Shown: positions 18,516-28,697 of the stretch, one piece after another
Position numbering within the stretch: the stretch's first letter is position 1
Layout: every line of letters begins with the position of its first letter
Assembly (NCBI RefSeq): GCF_002835935.1
Contig: NZ_PJCF01000013.1
Location: 1 to 64,000 of the forward strand
Length of the DNA: 64,000 nt
From: Paraglaciecola sp. MB-3u-78
GTDB taxonomy: Bacteria; Pseudomonadota; Gammaproteobacteria; Enterobacterales; Alteromonadaceae
Direction of reading: 5' to 3'
Made by a program: the position numbers and the translations under genes
The notes under the pieces: model-generated
The model's database searches: none
The model's input: only the letters and a program-made list of their open reading frames with translations
Told to the model about the DNA's origin: nothing

Positions 18516-19325
18516 ATGCATATTGATACATTGCTAAATTCAGTCAAACAACAAGCAAAATCAAATATTAATGACATCACCCTGTCAGTCCCTAGCAGTT
18601 GGGAGCAAGGTCGTACTCTTTATGGTGGCATGTCTGCCTCTTTAGTTTATCAGGCAATGCGTGACGTCGTTGACTCTGAAAAGGTGATGCGTTCCCTAAG
18701 CACCAACTTTATAGGGCCTATAGAAGCAGATACCGAGTTTAGCATCATTGTTGAGGTTCTCAGGGAGGGAAAGAATGTGACTCAAGTTGTCGGCAGAATA
18801 GTGCAAGACAACAAAGTTGCGTTGATGAGTCAGGCGAGCTTTGGTATTGCGAGGCAGTCTATAGTCAACATATCTGATCCACTACAACACAACATGGATT
18901 ACCCACAAGCACCGAATTTCATACTCCAGATCCCCAAGGTGACGCCCAAGTTTTTAGGGTATTTTGATTTAGCACAATCTAAAGGCGGATTGCCATTTAC
19001 GGGTAAAAAGGACAGTGACGTTCACGGATGGATGCGTTTTAAAAAGCCGCCAAATGACTCTTCTGACGCTCATTTAATAGCTTTAATTGATATTTGGCCG
19101 CCAACCATTTTACAAATGTTAAACTCTCCAGCCATGGCCAGTACATTGAGCTGGAATTTAGAGTTTATCCATCCTCATCAGAAAATGTCAGGTGGTGATT
19201 GGTTTGCTTATCAAGCACATACTAGACAAGCAGCTGATGGATATGCCCACACTGAAGCCAATATCTTGGATAAACATGGTTCCTTAGTGGCAATTAGTAG
19301 GCAGGTAGTGGCAGTATTTGCTTAA
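18516..19325 (+). CDS. Double-hotdog acyl-CoA thioesterase-like protein
   Basis: A 269-aa protein of the TesB-like/thioesterase superfamily. The first hotdog is seen in GRTLYGGMSASLVYQAM and SLSTNFIGPI, and the second in LSWNLEFIHP and GYAHTEANILDKHGSLVAISRQ. It probably hydrolyses acyl-CoA; chain preference is unknown. I take the ATG at 18516 with GGAG 11 nt upstream; an in-frame TTG at 18480 would add 12 residues but has no ribosome site. Confidence 0.8.
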   Translation: MHIDTLLNSVKQQAKSNINDITLSVPSSWEQGRTLYGGMSASLVYQAMRDVVDSEKVMRSLSTNFIGPIEADTEFSIIVEVLREGKNVTQVVGRIVQDNKVALMSQASFGIARQSIVNISDPLQHNMDYPQAPNFILQIPKVTPKFLGYFDLAQSKGGLPFTGKKDSDVHGWMRFKKPPNDSSDAHLIALIDIWPPTILQMLNSPAMASTLSWNLEFIHPHQKMSGGDWFAYQAHTRQAADGYAHTEANILDKHGSLVAISRQVVAVFA

Positions 19326-19367
19326 TCGCAATGGGTAAAAGTGACAAGAGTGTTATGTGATAACGCC

Positions 19368-20213
19368 TTAGAAAATAGTGAATGTTGATGGACTAAATAA
19401 TGCCAATACACTCATTAACTTCAAATTACTAAAATCGAGTGCATTGTTAACACACTCTTCATCAATCCCTATGCTTTGGTACATATTCTCTGTTATGCCA
19501 GAATGTATTGAATACAATTCACTGTGAACGTTATTAAGCGCTAATAAGTAAGCGAGTTGGATAATTTTTTCAGCTTTGTTCTGAGCAGTGTATTCACTAG
19601 CATGTGTTCTTGAGACTAGTTTCGAAATATCTTGGGGTATACCCCAAAGTTTTAACAATTCAAATGAGATATCTGAGTATGAAAAACCCAAATACTTTTT
19701 TTGCATTAACAAAGGCGTATTTTCACTTGAGATAGATGCGCATTTATGAGCATCTTCTGGATTTAATTGCACCAAAACCAGTTCACCAAGATTGTGTAAC
19801 AAACCACACACAAATAACTTTTCAGGCTCTTTCAGCCCGACTTCTTCTGCTAAAAATTTACATAACAAAGCGCAACTTACACTTAGCTCCCAAAACTTTT
19901 CTAAATCGACTACATCGGGATCAATATCCTTAAAGGCATTCGCAACACCATAAGATAAAACAAGATCATAAATTGAACCCGTACCAATCACCTGAATAGC
20001 CTTGGTAACTGTAGTAATAGTATTTGGGAATTGATACAAGGCACTATTAGAAATTTTCAATACTTGTGACATGACAGCCGGATCATAATTAATCACATCT
20101 GCAATATCACGCATAGAAGTAGCATCATCATCAATTAATTGTTTAATCTTTAAGACCGCTTCAGGTAACACAAAAACATCACCTGCGTTTACTGCATAGT
20201 CTTGTGCATTCAT
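19368..20213 (-). CDS. HDOD-domain signalling protein
   Basis: A 281-aa protein consisting almost entirely of an HDOD (HD-related output) domain, with VLPEAVLKIKQLIDDD, VINYDPAVMSQVLKISNSALY, IQVIGTGSIYDLVLS and FVCGLLHNLGELVLVQ. Catalytic HD residues are mostly not kept in this family, which usually acts by protein contact in stress or motility signalling. No receiver or GGDEF partner is fused. It converges with the thioesterase gene. Confidence 0.85.
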   Translation of the reverse strand: MNAQDYAVNAGDVFVLPEAVLKIKQLIDDDATSMRDIADVINYDPAVMSQVLKISNSALYQFPNTITTVTKAIQVIGTGSIYDLVLSYGVANAFKDIDPDVVDLEKFWELSVSCALLCKFLAEEVGLKEPEKLFVCGLLHNLGELVLVQLNPEDAHKCASISSENTPLLMQKKYLGFSYSDISFELLKLWGIPQDISKLVSRTHASEYTAQNKAEKIIQLAYLLALNNVHSELYSIHSGITENMYQSIGIDEECVNNALDFSNLKLMSVLALFSPSTFTIF

Positions 20214-20770
20214 AAAACTAATTCACTTAAGAGTCTGTGTTACTGATTGTAAGCTATGATTGATTTTACTTCATGCTGAATGACATAAAATTACAAAGAA
20301 TAAAGTTGCAACAACTAATGATCTGCAACAGGATTGTTTATGAACCGTGCTCCTCAAGGTTCATGTCTTGCTATATAAGATTAGACTTAACGCATGATGT
20401 CAAAAATATAATCGGACGCTTTAAGAACGCAGTTCAGCTCGATTAAATGGCTTACCACAGCAGGCAATACCAAGTGTATATTATCGGCAAGGTATGATTG
20501 ACTCGGGTGAAGGTTTCTAGTGATTTGGAATATATTTAACCTGAATCAATTAAAGACATGGGTGGGGTGAAGCCAGAGTCTTTAACTGCACAATAACACT
20601 TGGTTGAACATATGACCTGCATGGATGCAGAAAGGAAGAACAAGACAGGAGCAGTAATCGAGAAGTCAAATATGGATGAATGACATCACAGATGAGTATT
20701 TGTGAGATTAAGAATGACTTGAAATGTGCTTAACTTTACTAAAAAGAAGATAGTGAGATTATAAAGATAA
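20214..20770. other. Non-coding gap between HDOD gene and tRNA pair
   Basis: About 557 nt without a convincing gene. A small hairpin with 6-bp arms (TGAACC at 20341-20346, GGTTCA at 20358-20363) is the only local structure noted. The left end should carry the HDOD gene promoter; the right end receives transcription from the tRNA genes. I saw no clear rho-independent terminator for the tRNAs. Confidence 0.4.
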
Positions 20771-20846
20771 TGGTGGGTCGTGCTGGATTCGAACCAGCGA
20801 CCAATTGATTAAAAGTCAACTGCTCTACCAGCTGAGCTAACGACCC
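20771..20846 (-). tRNA. tRNA-Lys (UUU)
   Basis: A 76-nt tRNA with encoded CCA. The acceptor stem GGGTCG pairs with CGACCC, the D arm is AGCTCAGCTGGTAGAGC, the anticodon loop GACTTTTAATC has UUU, and the T arm contains GGTTCGAATCC. It is identical to the copy at 20896-20971 and lies downstream of cpoB, as in other gammaproteobacteria where lysine tRNAs follow the tol-pal cluster. Confidence 0.97.
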
Positions 20847-20895
20847 ATCGATTAAACTTTACTAAGTACTCACATTGCATGAAGTGATAGAAAAA

Positions 20896-20971
20896 TGGTG
20901 GGTCGTGCTGGATTCGAACCAGCGACCAATTGATTAAAAGTCAACTGCTCTACCAGCTGAGCTAACGACCC
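20896..20971 (-). tRNA. tRNA-Lys (UUU)
   Basis: Same 76-nt sequence as the other copy, separated by a 49-nt spacer. This is the promoter-proximal copy; a promoter-like pair lies about 40-70 nt upstream on the minus strand. Confidence 0.97.
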
Positions 20972-21010
20972 ATCTTTCATTTTTCTTTCCGCCTCAAGCG
21001 AAGGCGGCAT

Positions 21011-21038
21011 ATAATACTCAATTGAAACTCCAGTGCAA
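21011..21038 (-). promoter_or_regulatory. Probable promoter of the tRNA-Lys pair
   Basis: On the minus strand, TTGCAC (21033-21038), a 16-nt spacer and TATTAT (21011-21016) are followed by the GC-rich discriminator GCCGCC (21003-21008), as expected for stringently controlled stable-RNA promoters. A 5-bp hairpin (20989-20993 with 21003-21007) would lie at the start of the tRNA leader. Confidence 0.6.
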
Positions 21039-21213
21039 CCCAAATGGCATTATTATTTCAATAATTCAAACCGTTTGCTGAAAAACCGAACAATAGTCTA
21101 TTTAACGAACCATGACGACTGAAAAAAATCACATGAAAACCACATAAATAGCCCATATATATCTCAATTGTATTTTAGGAACACAATCAAAACGATACAG
21201 GCATATTAATTAA

Positions 21214-21960
21214 TTACAGTCCTTTGAGTCGCTTTTCAGCTAATTTAGCTGAAGACGAGTCGGGAAATTCAGCAACAACTTGTTCCCAAAGTTGTTTAGC
21301 GCGGGCTGCATTAGAACGTTCCATCTCAGTTATTCCCAACTTCAACGTTGCATCCGCTCTTTTAGTCGAATCTGGATAATTAACAATTAACGACTGAAAT
21401 TGTTCACCGGCACCAGCCCAATCTTGTTTGTTAAACAATAACTGCCCTAACCAATAATGTGCATTAGGGACATAACTAGAATTCGGGAAGTTTTGTAAAA
21501 ACCTTTGAAACTCAGGTATTGCTTGTTCATATAACCTATCTTTGAGGATCAAATTCACCGCTTTATCATAAGCGTCATTCTCATTCGCTGATAAAGGGGC
21601 TTCTACAGTTGAAGCTGTGTTGTTGACAACTGCCGTAGGCATTGTTTGAGGTTGAGTCTTGACCGCTTCGATACGTTTATCTATTTCTAGATAGAGCTCT
21701 CTTTGACGTTCCAGAATTTTCTCTAACTGATAGTTTTGCACTTCCATTGCACCACGAAGTTCATTTACCTCGTTTTGCATCACATCCAGCTGAACTTGCT
21801 GACGATGTTGGGCTTCTGTACGTGCTGAAAACTTTCTTTCCAGCTCGGTAATACGTTGATCGCTATTACCACTGGTTACATCTGTCACAGGCGCAGGAGC
21901 CGCAATCACTGCGGCTACATATAGCCCTAGCAAACTTATCGCTAAGGTGCGTTTCATCAT
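21214..21960 (-). CDS. cpoB: Cell division coordinator CpoB (YbgF)
   Basis: A periplasmic protein of 248 aa, linking the Tol-Pal machine to peptidoglycan synthesis during constriction. It has a signal peptide (residues 1-20, ending AVIAAPA), an N-terminal coiled coil rich in Q/E/R (about 35-95), and a C-terminal TPR domain with repeats around YEQAIPEFQRFLQNFPNS and YVPNAHYWLGQLLF. It is the last gene of the tol-pal block, 12 nt after pal. Confidence 0.93.
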   Translation of the reverse strand: MMKRTLAISLLGLYVAAVIAAPAPVTDVTSGNSDQRITELERKFSARTEAQHRQQVQLDVMQNEVNELRGAMEVQNYQLEKILERQRELYLEIDKRIEAVKTQPQTMPTAVVNNTASTVEAPLSANENDAYDKAVNLILKDRLYEQAIPEFQRFLQNFPNSSYVPNAHYWLGQLLFNKQDWAGAGEQFQSLIVNYPDSTKRADATLKLGITEMERSNAARAKQLWEQVVAEFPDSSSAKLAEKRLKGL

Positions 21961-21972
21961 ATTAGGCTTCTA

Positions 21973-22542
21973 TTATTGGTAAACCAAAACACCGCGGCGG
22001 TTTTCAGCAAAAGCCGCTTCAGATGAACTAGTGTTAACAGGCTTTTCTTCGCCGTAGGACACAACAGACATTTGTGATGCACTCACACCTGCGTTCAATA
22101 AATAAGTTTGCACTGATTTAGCACGAGACTCACCTAATGCAATATTATATTCGGGCGTGCCACGGCTATCACAGTGACCTTCAATCACAATTGACTGTCC
22201 ACTGTTTTTTGTTAAAAATGCAGCGTGTTGATCTAAAACGTTATAAAAATTAGAGCTAATGCTGGCACGGTCAAAATCAAAGTAAACCAACTGATTGTTT
22301 TCTAGCGCCATTAATTCTTGCTTCATTTCTTCTGCAGGAGTCATTACAGGTTTAACTGTGCCGGTTTCAACCATTGAATCACGTGCTTCTTGCGCTTTAC
22401 GATCCGCCTCTGCTTGCTCTTGGGCAATTCGTGATTCTTCTGAAGCCACTTTTGCTGCAGTATCGTCTGTTGATGAACAAGCCATCATAGTTACAACTGG
22501 AAGAGCGATAACTAACCCTTTAAAAATTTTATTTAGTTGCAT
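21973..22542 (-). CDS. pal: Peptidoglycan-associated lipoprotein Pal
   Basis: An outer-membrane lipoprotein of 189 aa. The lipobox ends in MMAC with the acylated Cys at 22, followed by a charged linker and an OmpA-like domain binding diaminopimelate (VYFDFDRASI, EGHCDSRGTPEYN, ALGESRAKSV). It anchors the outer membrane to peptidoglycan and interacts with TolB and TolA. The order tolB-pal-cpoB is conserved. Confidence 0.96.
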   Translation of the reverse strand: MQLNKIFKGLVIALPVVTMMACSSTDDTAAKVASEESRIAQEQAEADRKAQEARDSMVETGTVKPVMTPAEEMKQELMALENNQLVYFDFDRASISSNFYNVLDQHAAFLTKNSGQSIVIEGHCDSRGTPEYNIALGESRAKSVQTYLLNAGVSASQMSVVSYGEEKPVNTSSSEAAFAENRRGVLVYQ

Positions 22543-22584
22543 TCTTTTTTCCTGTTTTTATTGAATTTAAGTAAAAATGTAAAA

Positions 22585-23955
22585 TTAACGCAAAAATGGT
22601 GACCATGTAGGCGCTTTCACCTGGCCATCGGCCGCTGGCAAAAGCGCTTTAAATCTGCCATCCAAAGACACTAAAGACAATACTTGCTTGCCTTGATGTA
22701 ATGTACTGTAAATAATCATACTACCGTTAGGGGCAATACTGGGTGATTCATCTAAATAGGTTTCAGTTAATACCTGTAGATTGCCGTTTGTCAAATCTTG
22801 CCGTGATATATGGTAATTACCACGAGTACGATTGACCATCACCATTTGTTTGCCATCTGGGGTAATAGTTCCCCCTAAGTTCATTTCGCCTTCAAAAGTC
22901 AAGCGACGAATCTTACCAGATGCTAAATTTACGCGATATATCTGAGGTTTACCACCCCGTTCTGAACTAAATATTAAGCTCTGACCATCTGGAGTCCAGC
23001 TTGGTTCAGTATCAATTGCTCTATTTTTAGTTACTCTGCGTAGTTGCCTACTGGCAATATTCATCAGATAGAGTTCAGGGTTACCATCTTTTGATAGCAC
23101 CAAAGCTAACGTCTTGCCATCAGGCGAGAACTTGGGTGAACCATTAATCCCTGGGAAACTGGTCATTTGTGTTCTATTCATGGTGTAGATATCTTGGATA
23201 AATATTTGCGGACGTTTATTCTCAAAGCTGACGTAAGCTAATTTAGTACCATCAGGAGACCAAGAAGGTGACATTAATGGCTCAGGTGAACGCAGTAAAG
23301 TGGTTTCATTGGCGCCATCATAATCTGCAACAACTAACTGAAAGGGTAATTCATGCACGTCTCTGTCCCGGACGATGACATAAGCAATACGGGTCAGAAA
23401 AGCACCTCGTTCACCCGTTAATTTTTCGTAGACCACATCACTAATGCGATGTGAGTGCCGTCTAAAATCATTGCCTGAAATAGTCATTTTACTGACGGCT
23501 AACACATGATCATTGCTAGCAATCAGTTTGCCTCCACTTAGCACTTGCGACTGACCACCAGTAATTTGACCACGTAATACATCGATTAACTCATATGACA
23601 CCGTGTATCTATCAATGCCAGATAGTTCAACTTTGCCGACCAACACTGCTTCAATACCTTTAGATGCCCATGCACTGTAGTCTACGTCTTTGTCTGAATA
23701 GGGATATTGCGGCATATCGTTAGCATCAATAGGATTAAATTTACCACTGCGGCGTAAGTCAGCAGCAATCACATTAGTGAGTTTTTCTGGCATAACACCT
23801 TCACCCACCCATTGGAATGGCACCACACCTATTGGTCTGGAAGTATCGATACCCTCAGTTATAACAATTTCTAATGCTGCAAAGCTGCGAAAACTGATTG
23901 ATAAAATAAAAAATGAAAGCAATACCTGCTTAGTTATGGACAGTGTTTTAAACAT
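22585..23955 (-). CDS. tolB: Tol-Pal system beta-propeller protein TolB
   Basis: Periplasmic, 456 aa, with a signal peptide ending SFRSFAA, an N-terminal alpha/beta domain and a six-bladed WD40-like propeller. The blades show repeated [33 protein letters not shown] and [11 protein letters not shown] motifs. It binds Pal and is released through TolA. The start overlaps the tolA stop by one base (shared at 23955). Confidence 0.96.
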   Translation of the reverse strand: MFKTLSITKQVLLSFFILSISFRSFAALEIVITEGIDTSRPIGVVPFQWVGEGVMPEKLTNVIAADLRRSGKFNPIDANDMPQYPYSDKDVDYSAWASKGIEAVLVGKVELSGIDRYTVSYELIDVLRGQITGGQSQVLSGGKLIASNDHVLAVSKMTISGNDFRRHSHRISDVVYEKLTGERGAFLTRIAYVIVRDRDVHELPFQLVVADYDGANETTLLRSPEPLMSPSWSPDGTKLAYVSFENKRPQIFIQDIYTMNRTQMTSFPGINGSPKFSPDGKTLALVLSKDGNPELYLMNIASRQLRRVTKNRAIDTEPSWTPDGQSLIFSSERGGKPQIYRVNLASGKIRRLTFEGEMNLGGTITPDGKQMVMVNRTRGNYHISRQDLTNGNLQVLTETYLDESPSIAPNGSMIIYSTLHQGKQVLSLVSLDGRFKALLPAADGQVKAPTWSPFLR

Positions 23956-24848
23956 TATAATTCTGGCTCAACGGTTAAATTAATTTCACGTAATTTTTGG
24001 TAAACATCGGCTTCTTTTGACACAGGCAATGTATCTGATTTAAATACAGCAGCTTTGGCAGCTCGGCATAAAATGGTATTTCCACCCAATTCTGTTACTT
24101 GAGTCACTAAGCCATTTGAAGCTAAACGAATATTCAAACGACAAGACTTACCTTTCATCGCATCATCAACAATCAAATTGCGCTGAATAGTTTGTTTGAT
24201 GAGCGCTTGGTATTTTTGCACCTCGGTCAAAACTTGTTTATTTCTTTTTTGTTGACGAACAGCTTGTTCTGCCTGAAGCTGATCTTCAAGTATTTTTTCT
24301 TGTTCAGCTTTATCCTTCTCATCTTGACGCTTGCGTTCAGCTTCTTTCAGGGCCTTTTCTTCTTTCTCGCGTTTTGCCTTAGCTTGTTTAGCTTGCTCTT
24401 CGGCTTTTTCCTTTTCTAATTCTTTACGCTTGCGATCATCTTCTAGCTGCTTAGCTTTAGCCTTTTCTTGCTTTTGCTTTTCTCTTGCAGCTACGGCCGC
24501 TTGTTCAGCTTTTTGCTTATCTACTTGCTGTTTCTTAGTCTGCTCTTTTAATTTTGATACTTCGGTCTCTTGTTCTTTGCGCCTCTTTTCTGCATCTGTA
24601 GCACGACGTTCAAGCTCTTTCACTCGATTTTCTTCTTTTACACGTTTAGCTGTTTGTTCATCCTTTACCTTCTGAACTTGTTTCTGCAACATATTTTCAT
24701 CAATCACTGTTGCTTCAATAATAGGCTCTAAATTAAAGGCTTCAGGTGTCACTTTGGACTTAGAAAAATGCCCGTTTATCAACAACCCAGCAATCACAGC
24801 TAAATGCAAAAATAAAGAAATAGAAAGTGCGATACGCAGCTTAGACAT
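23955..24848 (-). CDS. tolA: Cell envelope integrity protein TolA
   Basis: A 297-aa protein with one N-terminal membrane helix (about 7-24), a long Lys/Glu/Ala-rich helical arm (about 55-205) spanning the periplasm, and a C-terminal globular domain. The C-terminal part, [26 protein letters not shown], is typical. TolA uses proton-motive force from TolQR to reach TolB-Pal. The low-complexity arm creates long false open frames on the opposite strand. Confidence 0.93.
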   Translation of the reverse strand: MSKLRIALSISLFLHLAVIAGLLINGHFSKSKVTPEAFNLEPIIEATVIDENMLQKQVQKVKDEQTAKRVKEENRVKELERRATDAEKRRKEQETEVSKLKEQTKKQQVDKQKAEQAAVAAREKQKQEKAKAKQLEDDRKRKELEKEKAEEQAKQAKAKREKEEKALKEAERKRQDEKDKAEQEKILEDQLQAEQAVRQQKRNKQVLTEVQKYQALIKQTIQRNLIVDDAMKGKSCRLNIRLASNGLVTQVTELGGNTILCRAAKAAVFKSDTLPVSKEADVYQKLREINLTVEPEL

Positions 24849-24856
24849 TTTATTTA

Positions 24857-25279
24857 TTAACCCTCGGGTGGCGTAGTCATTAAGCCAACGGAAGGCGCAC
24901 CAGCCCGTTGCAACAACACCATCAACTGCACCACTTCACTATAAGCAACAGCTCCATCACCTTTAACCACTACAGGTGTGTTTGGTTCAATTCGTAGATG
25001 CGCAGCCACTAAGGTTGCCAAATCTACCGCTGACATAGGCTCTTGTTGACTATCACCCACATTCAAAAAATATTGGCCTTGGGCATCAACAGATGCAACC
25101 AAAGGAGGTTTTGACTCTTCATCCAAAGGCTGGGCTTGTGCTTTAGGTAAATCCACTTTCACACCTTGAGTAACAAGCGGCGCGGTTACCATAAAAATAA
25201 TCAGCAACACTAACATTACGTCAATATAGGGAACCACGTTAATTTCTGAAACTGGGCGTCTGCGCTTTCTTACATACAT
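24857..25279 (-). CDS. tolR: Tol-Pal system protein TolR
   Basis: A 140-aa ExbD/TolR family protein with a single N-terminal membrane helix containing the proton-path Asp in VVPYIDVMLVLLIIFMV (D20) and a periplasmic domain. With TolQ it forms the proton-driven motor. It is 8 nt upstream of tolA and 11 nt after tolQ. Confidence 0.95.
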   Translation of the reverse strand: MYVRKRRRPVSEINVVPYIDVMLVLLIIFMVTAPLVTQGVKVDLPKAQAQPLDEESKPPLVASVDAQGQYFLNVGDSQQEPMSAVDLATLVAAHLRIEPNTPVVVKGDGAVAYSEVVQLMVLLQRAGAPSVGLMTTPPEG

Positions 25280-25290
25280 AATGAATCAGC

Positions 25291-26001
25291 CTAAACAGTC
25301 GTTTGGGCTGAGTGAGAAGTATTCTCACCTGATGATAATGCCTGTCGATGTAAAATACTGGAGAATTCCTCCATAAAATTGCCGTAGCTATTTTCAAGTT
25401 TTTCTACTTGATGGCTAAATCGGTTGTAGGCGATAACAGCTGGAATAGCAGCAAACAACCCCATTGCAGTGGCAATCAATGCTTCAGCGATACCTGGCGC
25501 AACCATGGATAAGGTGGCTTGTTGTTGACCACCTAGAGCGATAAACGAATTCATTATCCCCCACACAGTCCCAAACAAACCAATATAAGGACTAATTGAA
25601 CCCGTGGTAGCCAAAAAGGGGAGTCGACTTTCTAAACGGTCTATTTCACGGGATAAAGAAACTCGCATAGCCCTTGAAGCACCTTCCATGACTGCTTCGG
25701 CTGGAGTAGAAACGTTCTTACGAGATCGAACAAATTCTTTAAAACCGGCACAAAACATACTGGCCATGCCTTCCAGTGATTGACGAGCAGCTAATTCTTT
25801 GTAAAATTGATTAAGGTCGACACCAGACCAAAATTTATCTTCAAACTTTTTCATCTCAGAACGGGCAAAATTGAGTGCGCGGCTGCGTTCAAAAATAAAT
25901 GCCCATGAGGCAACGGATGCCCCAAGCAACAACAACATGACCAGTTGAACAAGAAAACTGGCCTCTAAAATAAGATCGATGAAAGATATCTCAGATGACA
26001 C
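25291..26001 (-). CDS. tolQ: Tol-Pal system protein TolQ
   Basis: A MotA/TolQ/ExbB family protein of 236 aa, with three membrane helices (first about 12-33, second and third in the C-terminal half around [22 protein letters not shown] and [22 protein letters not shown]). It forms the stator pentamer with TolR. Its start overlaps the end of ybgC by 11 nt. Confidence 0.96.
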   Translation of the reverse strand: MSSEISFIDLILEASFLVQLVMLLLLGASVASWAFIFERSRALNFARSEMKKFEDKFWSGVDLNQFYKELAARQSLEGMASMFCAGFKEFVRSRKNVSTPAEAVMEGASRAMRVSLSREIDRLESRLPFLATTGSISPYIGLFGTVWGIMNSFIALGGQQQATLSMVAPGIAEALIATAMGLFAAIPAVIAYNRFSHQVEKLENSYGNFMEEFSSILHRQALSSGENTSHSAQTTV

Positions 26002-26395
26002 GTGAAAATTCCCCTAAAATTTTGACAGGAATAGCTTGTGGTTTCATATTGGATAAATTGACACAAGCGACTCTAATTAAAGCACTGACCAAACGTTGTT
26101 CGTTTGGACTTATTATTATTTGTTTGAATAGTAAACTAGCACGCTTCAATTCTACTATTTCAGACTGAATACACAACAATTCATTGAAACGAGCAGGCGC
26201 GTGATTGTCCATTTCAACCCGTTTGACGACAAAACCCACGGAACGTTCCAAAAGAATGTCTTGCTCTGTGCCCATTTGCCTTAACCACTCGGTTCTGGCG
26301 CGCTCAAAGAACTTCAGATAGTTAGCGTAATAAACTATGCCTCCGGCGTCTGTGTCCTCGTAATACACTCGCACATTATGACTATGTTTGCTCAT
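25991..26395 (-). CDS. ybgC: Tol-Pal-associated acyl-CoA thioesterase
   Basis: A 134-aa 4-hydroxybenzoyl-CoA thioesterase-type hotdog protein. The catalytic Asp lies in [28 protein letters not shown] (D16). It is the first gene of the tol-pal operon, as in many proteobacteria. In E. coli it hydrolyses acyl-CoAs and associates with phospholipid enzymes; a direct Tol function is unclear. Confidence 0.94.
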   Translation of the reverse strand: MSKHSHNVRVYYEDTDAGGIVYYANYLKFFERARTEWLRQMGTEQDILLERSVGFVVKRVEMDNHAPARFNELLCIQSEIVELKRASLLFKQIIISPNEQRLVSALIRVACVNLSNMKPQAIPVKILGEFSRVI

Positions 26396-26614
26396 GGTAA
26401 AAACACTTTTATTTGTCTAAGAAAAATTGAAAATACATTTAAGCAACAAAAAAATAACAAGCAACAGAAATATTAATAGAACAAAAAACACACCATACAA
26501 ATATCCGATATAATTCATAATGTTATAAGTAAACAAATAACAAATGATTCATTTGAGTTGAATGCAGAATTAAAATGCATTAGTTTTTGTAATCCAAAGA
26601 TTAATTTAATTCAA

Positions 26615-26782
26615 TTGTGTATTTGATTAATCTGACTAGAATACGCCTTGTTTCCTGAACTGCACATTGTTTATCTTTTTGAAGTTAAATGATGGGGTAA
26701 ATAGTTTATTTGACATGTTCCCTGGATTTATTTCCTTTAACACTAGTTGTTTGGCCCATATCTAATATGTGGGCTTTTTTTT
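26615..26782 (+). ncRNA. Candidate plus-strand small RNA with its own promoter and terminator
   Basis: The 420-nt gap between ybgC and ruvB (both minus strand) holds a complete plus-strand transcription signal set. TTGTGT (26615-26620), a 16-nt spacer and TAGAAT (26637-26642) would start RNA near 26649. A hairpin with GCCCA/TGGGC arms (about 26754-26774) is followed by eight T residues (26775-26782). The predicted RNA is about 134 nt with no credible open frame (ATGATGGGGTAA only), ending in a U-tail of the type used by Hfq-binding sRNAs. No plus-strand gene lies upstream to need this terminator. I cannot assign it to a known family. The rest of the gap (26396-26614) is AT-rich and should hold the tol operon promoter. 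Confidence 0.45.
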
Positions 26783-26815
26783 GTCTTAAAGTTTTAGGTC
26801 AAGCCCTAAAAATAA

Positions 26816-27823
26816 CTACTCAGGTGAGTAATCTTTACCAAAGTGCAAAAAAGCACGTTGTGAGGCAATTCGTCCTCTTGGAGTTCGCTGCAAAAAGCCT
26901 TGCTGGATCAAAAACGGCTCAATCACATCTTCTATCGTTTCTCTTTCTTCGCCTATAGCCGCGGCTAGATTATCCAGCCCCACAGGGCCACCCATAAATG
27001 TTTCAATAATGGCTAACAGTAACTTACGATCCATATAATCAAGGCCTTCTTTATCGACGTCCAAGATATCCAAGGCTTGACTAGCTACCTCTAAGGTAAT
27101 ATTTCCGTCTGCTCGGACTTCGGCAAAATCTCTTACTCGGCGTAATAGTCTATTGCTAATCCGAGGGGTGCCTCTCGATCTTCTAGCAATTTCAAGTGCC
27201 CCTTCTTCTTGCAAGATTAAATTTAAGTAACTGGCCGAGCGTTTTACAATTTGGGTGAGGTCTTTAATGTTATAAAATTCAAGACGCTGCACTATGCCAA
27301 AACGGTCTCGAAGAGGCGACGTGAGTGAGCCTGCTCTAGTTGTAGCGCCTATTAAAGTAAAAGGGGGTAATTCTAATTTGATTGACCGCGCCGCTGGACC
27401 TTCACCAATCATGATATCCAACTGGTAGTCTTCCATTGCGGGATACAAAATTTCTTCAACTACAGGGCTAAGACGATGAATTTCATCAATAAATAACACA
27501 TCATTTTCTTCGAGGTTTGTCAAAAGCGCGGCCAAATCACCCGCTTTTTCAAGTACAGGACCAGAGGTGGTCTTAATGTTTACCCCCATTTCATTCGCAA
27601 CAATATAGGCTAATGTAGTTTTACCTAAACCAGGAGGACCAAAAATAAGTAAGTGATCTAAAGCATCACTACGTTTTCGCGCTGCCTCAATAAAAATTTC
27701 CATTTGCGAACAAACATGATTTTGCCCCGTATAATCTGCCAACATTTTAGGTCTTATGGCGCGGTCAACCACTTCATCTTCATGGTTGGCGGTAGGTTTT
27801 ATTATGCGGTCTGCTTCAATCAT
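26816..27823 (-). CDS. ruvB: Holliday junction branch-migration helicase RuvB
   Basis: A hexameric AAA+ motor of 335 aa, driving branch migration with RuvA. Walker [10 protein letters not shown] (62-70), Walker B with DEIH (113-116), sensor region [18 protein letters not shown] and the C-terminal winged helix ([25 protein letters not shown]) are all present. It follows ruvA after a 123-nt gap, longer than usual for an operon. Confidence 0.97.
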   Translation of the reverse strand: MIEADRIIKPTANHEDEVVDRAIRPKMLADYTGQNHVCSQMEIFIEAARKRSDALDHLLIFGPPGLGKTTLAYIVANEMGVNIKTTSGPVLEKAGDLAALLTNLEENDVLFIDEIHRLSPVVEEILYPAMEDYQLDIMIGEGPAARSIKLELPPFTLIGATTRAGSLTSPLRDRFGIVQRLEFYNIKDLTQIVKRSASYLNLILQEEGALEIARRSRGTPRISNRLLRRVRDFAEVRADGNITLEVASQALDILDVDKEGLDYMDRKLLLAIIETFMGGPVGLDNLAAAIGEERETIEDVIEPFLIQQGFLQRTPRGRIASQRAFLHFGKDYSPE

Positions 27824-27946
27824 GTGTTATTTAACTAATATTTTAAGTGAAAGAGTGTACTTTTATACAGTAACAAAATTATTGAAAGCCGTCTTTAAAA
27901 AGTCGCTTTAATAGACTTGTTGCCTTGAGTGATTTTGTTAGACTTT

Positions 27947-28570
27947 TTAGACCATGGCTCGTAAGGCTTCTCGAATAAGTGCTTCGCTGCTAAGACCTTC
28001 TTTATATACCCCATTAATCACTCTCATTGCCTGTGGAGATTTGTATCCCAAAGCAATCAACGCACTTAACGCTTCCTCTTTCGCATCGGTGCGTTGCACA
28101 AAGGTGTTCTCAACAGGTAAATCAGGTGTGAGATGTACTGTTTGTGCATAGCCCTGATCTTTGGCTAACTTGCTTAACCTATCGCGCATTTCAATGACTA
28201 AGCGTTCAGCCGTTTTTTTGCCGACTCCAGGTAGTTTAGTTAAACCGGTCACATCTTCCAAACTGACACATTGCATAAATTGTTGCGCATTCATACCAGA
28301 CAAGATAGTGAGCGCTAACTTTGGCCCGACTCCGCTTGCTTTAATTAGTTCACGAAAGACAGCCCGTTCTTGTTTATTGGCAAAACCAAATAACAGTTGT
28401 GCATCTTCACGCACCACAAAATGAATACATATATTGGCTTCTTGACCAATTTCGGGTAATTGATAAAAACTGGTCATAGGCACTTGTACTTCATACCCCA
28501 CGCCCCCCGCTTCTATCAGAATTTCCGGTGGCTGCTTTTCAATTAATATGCCACGAATATTACCAATCAT
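27947..28570 (-). CDS. ruvA: Holliday junction protein RuvA
   Basis: A tetrameric junction-binding protein of 207 aa. It shows the N-terminal OB fold ([12 protein letters not shown]), helix-hairpin-helix motifs ([16 protein letters not shown] and [19 protein letters not shown]) and the C-terminal RuvB-binding domain ([21 protein letters not shown]). It lies between ruvC and ruvB in the standard order. Confidence 0.97.
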   Translation of the reverse strand: MIGNIRGILIEKQPPEILIEAGGVGYEVQVPMTSFYQLPEIGQEANICIHFVVREDAQLLFGFANKQERAVFRELIKASGVGPKLALTILSGMNAQQFMQCVSLEDVTGLTKLPGVGKKTAERLVIEMRDRLSKLAKDQGYAQTVHLTPDLPVENTFVQRTDAKEEALSALIALGYKSPQAMRVINGVYKEGLSSEALIREALRAMV

Positions 28571-28641
28571 GTTGTTTCCTTGTGTTTTTAACTAACGGCT
28601 AGTTTTAACGAGTTATTTAAATCGACTTACCATAACCGACC

Positions 28642-28697
28642 TATCTCAGGCGAGTTATCGCAACCGCCTTATCTCAAGCGAGTTATCGCAACCGCCC
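28642..28697. repeat. Two-copy 28-bp tandem repeat at the ruvC 3' end
   Basis: Units at 28642-28669 and 28670-28697 differ at two positions. The second covers the last four ruvC codons and its stop, so the first is a downstream copy of the gene end. A more degenerate partial copy precedes them (about 28606-28641). Confidence 0.75.

Noticed and set aside
24192-24675. Two open frames opposite tolA rich in Phe/Ser/Leu
   Set aside because: They are the complement of the low-complexity Lys/Glu/Ala arm of TolA; no ribosome site or family resemblance.
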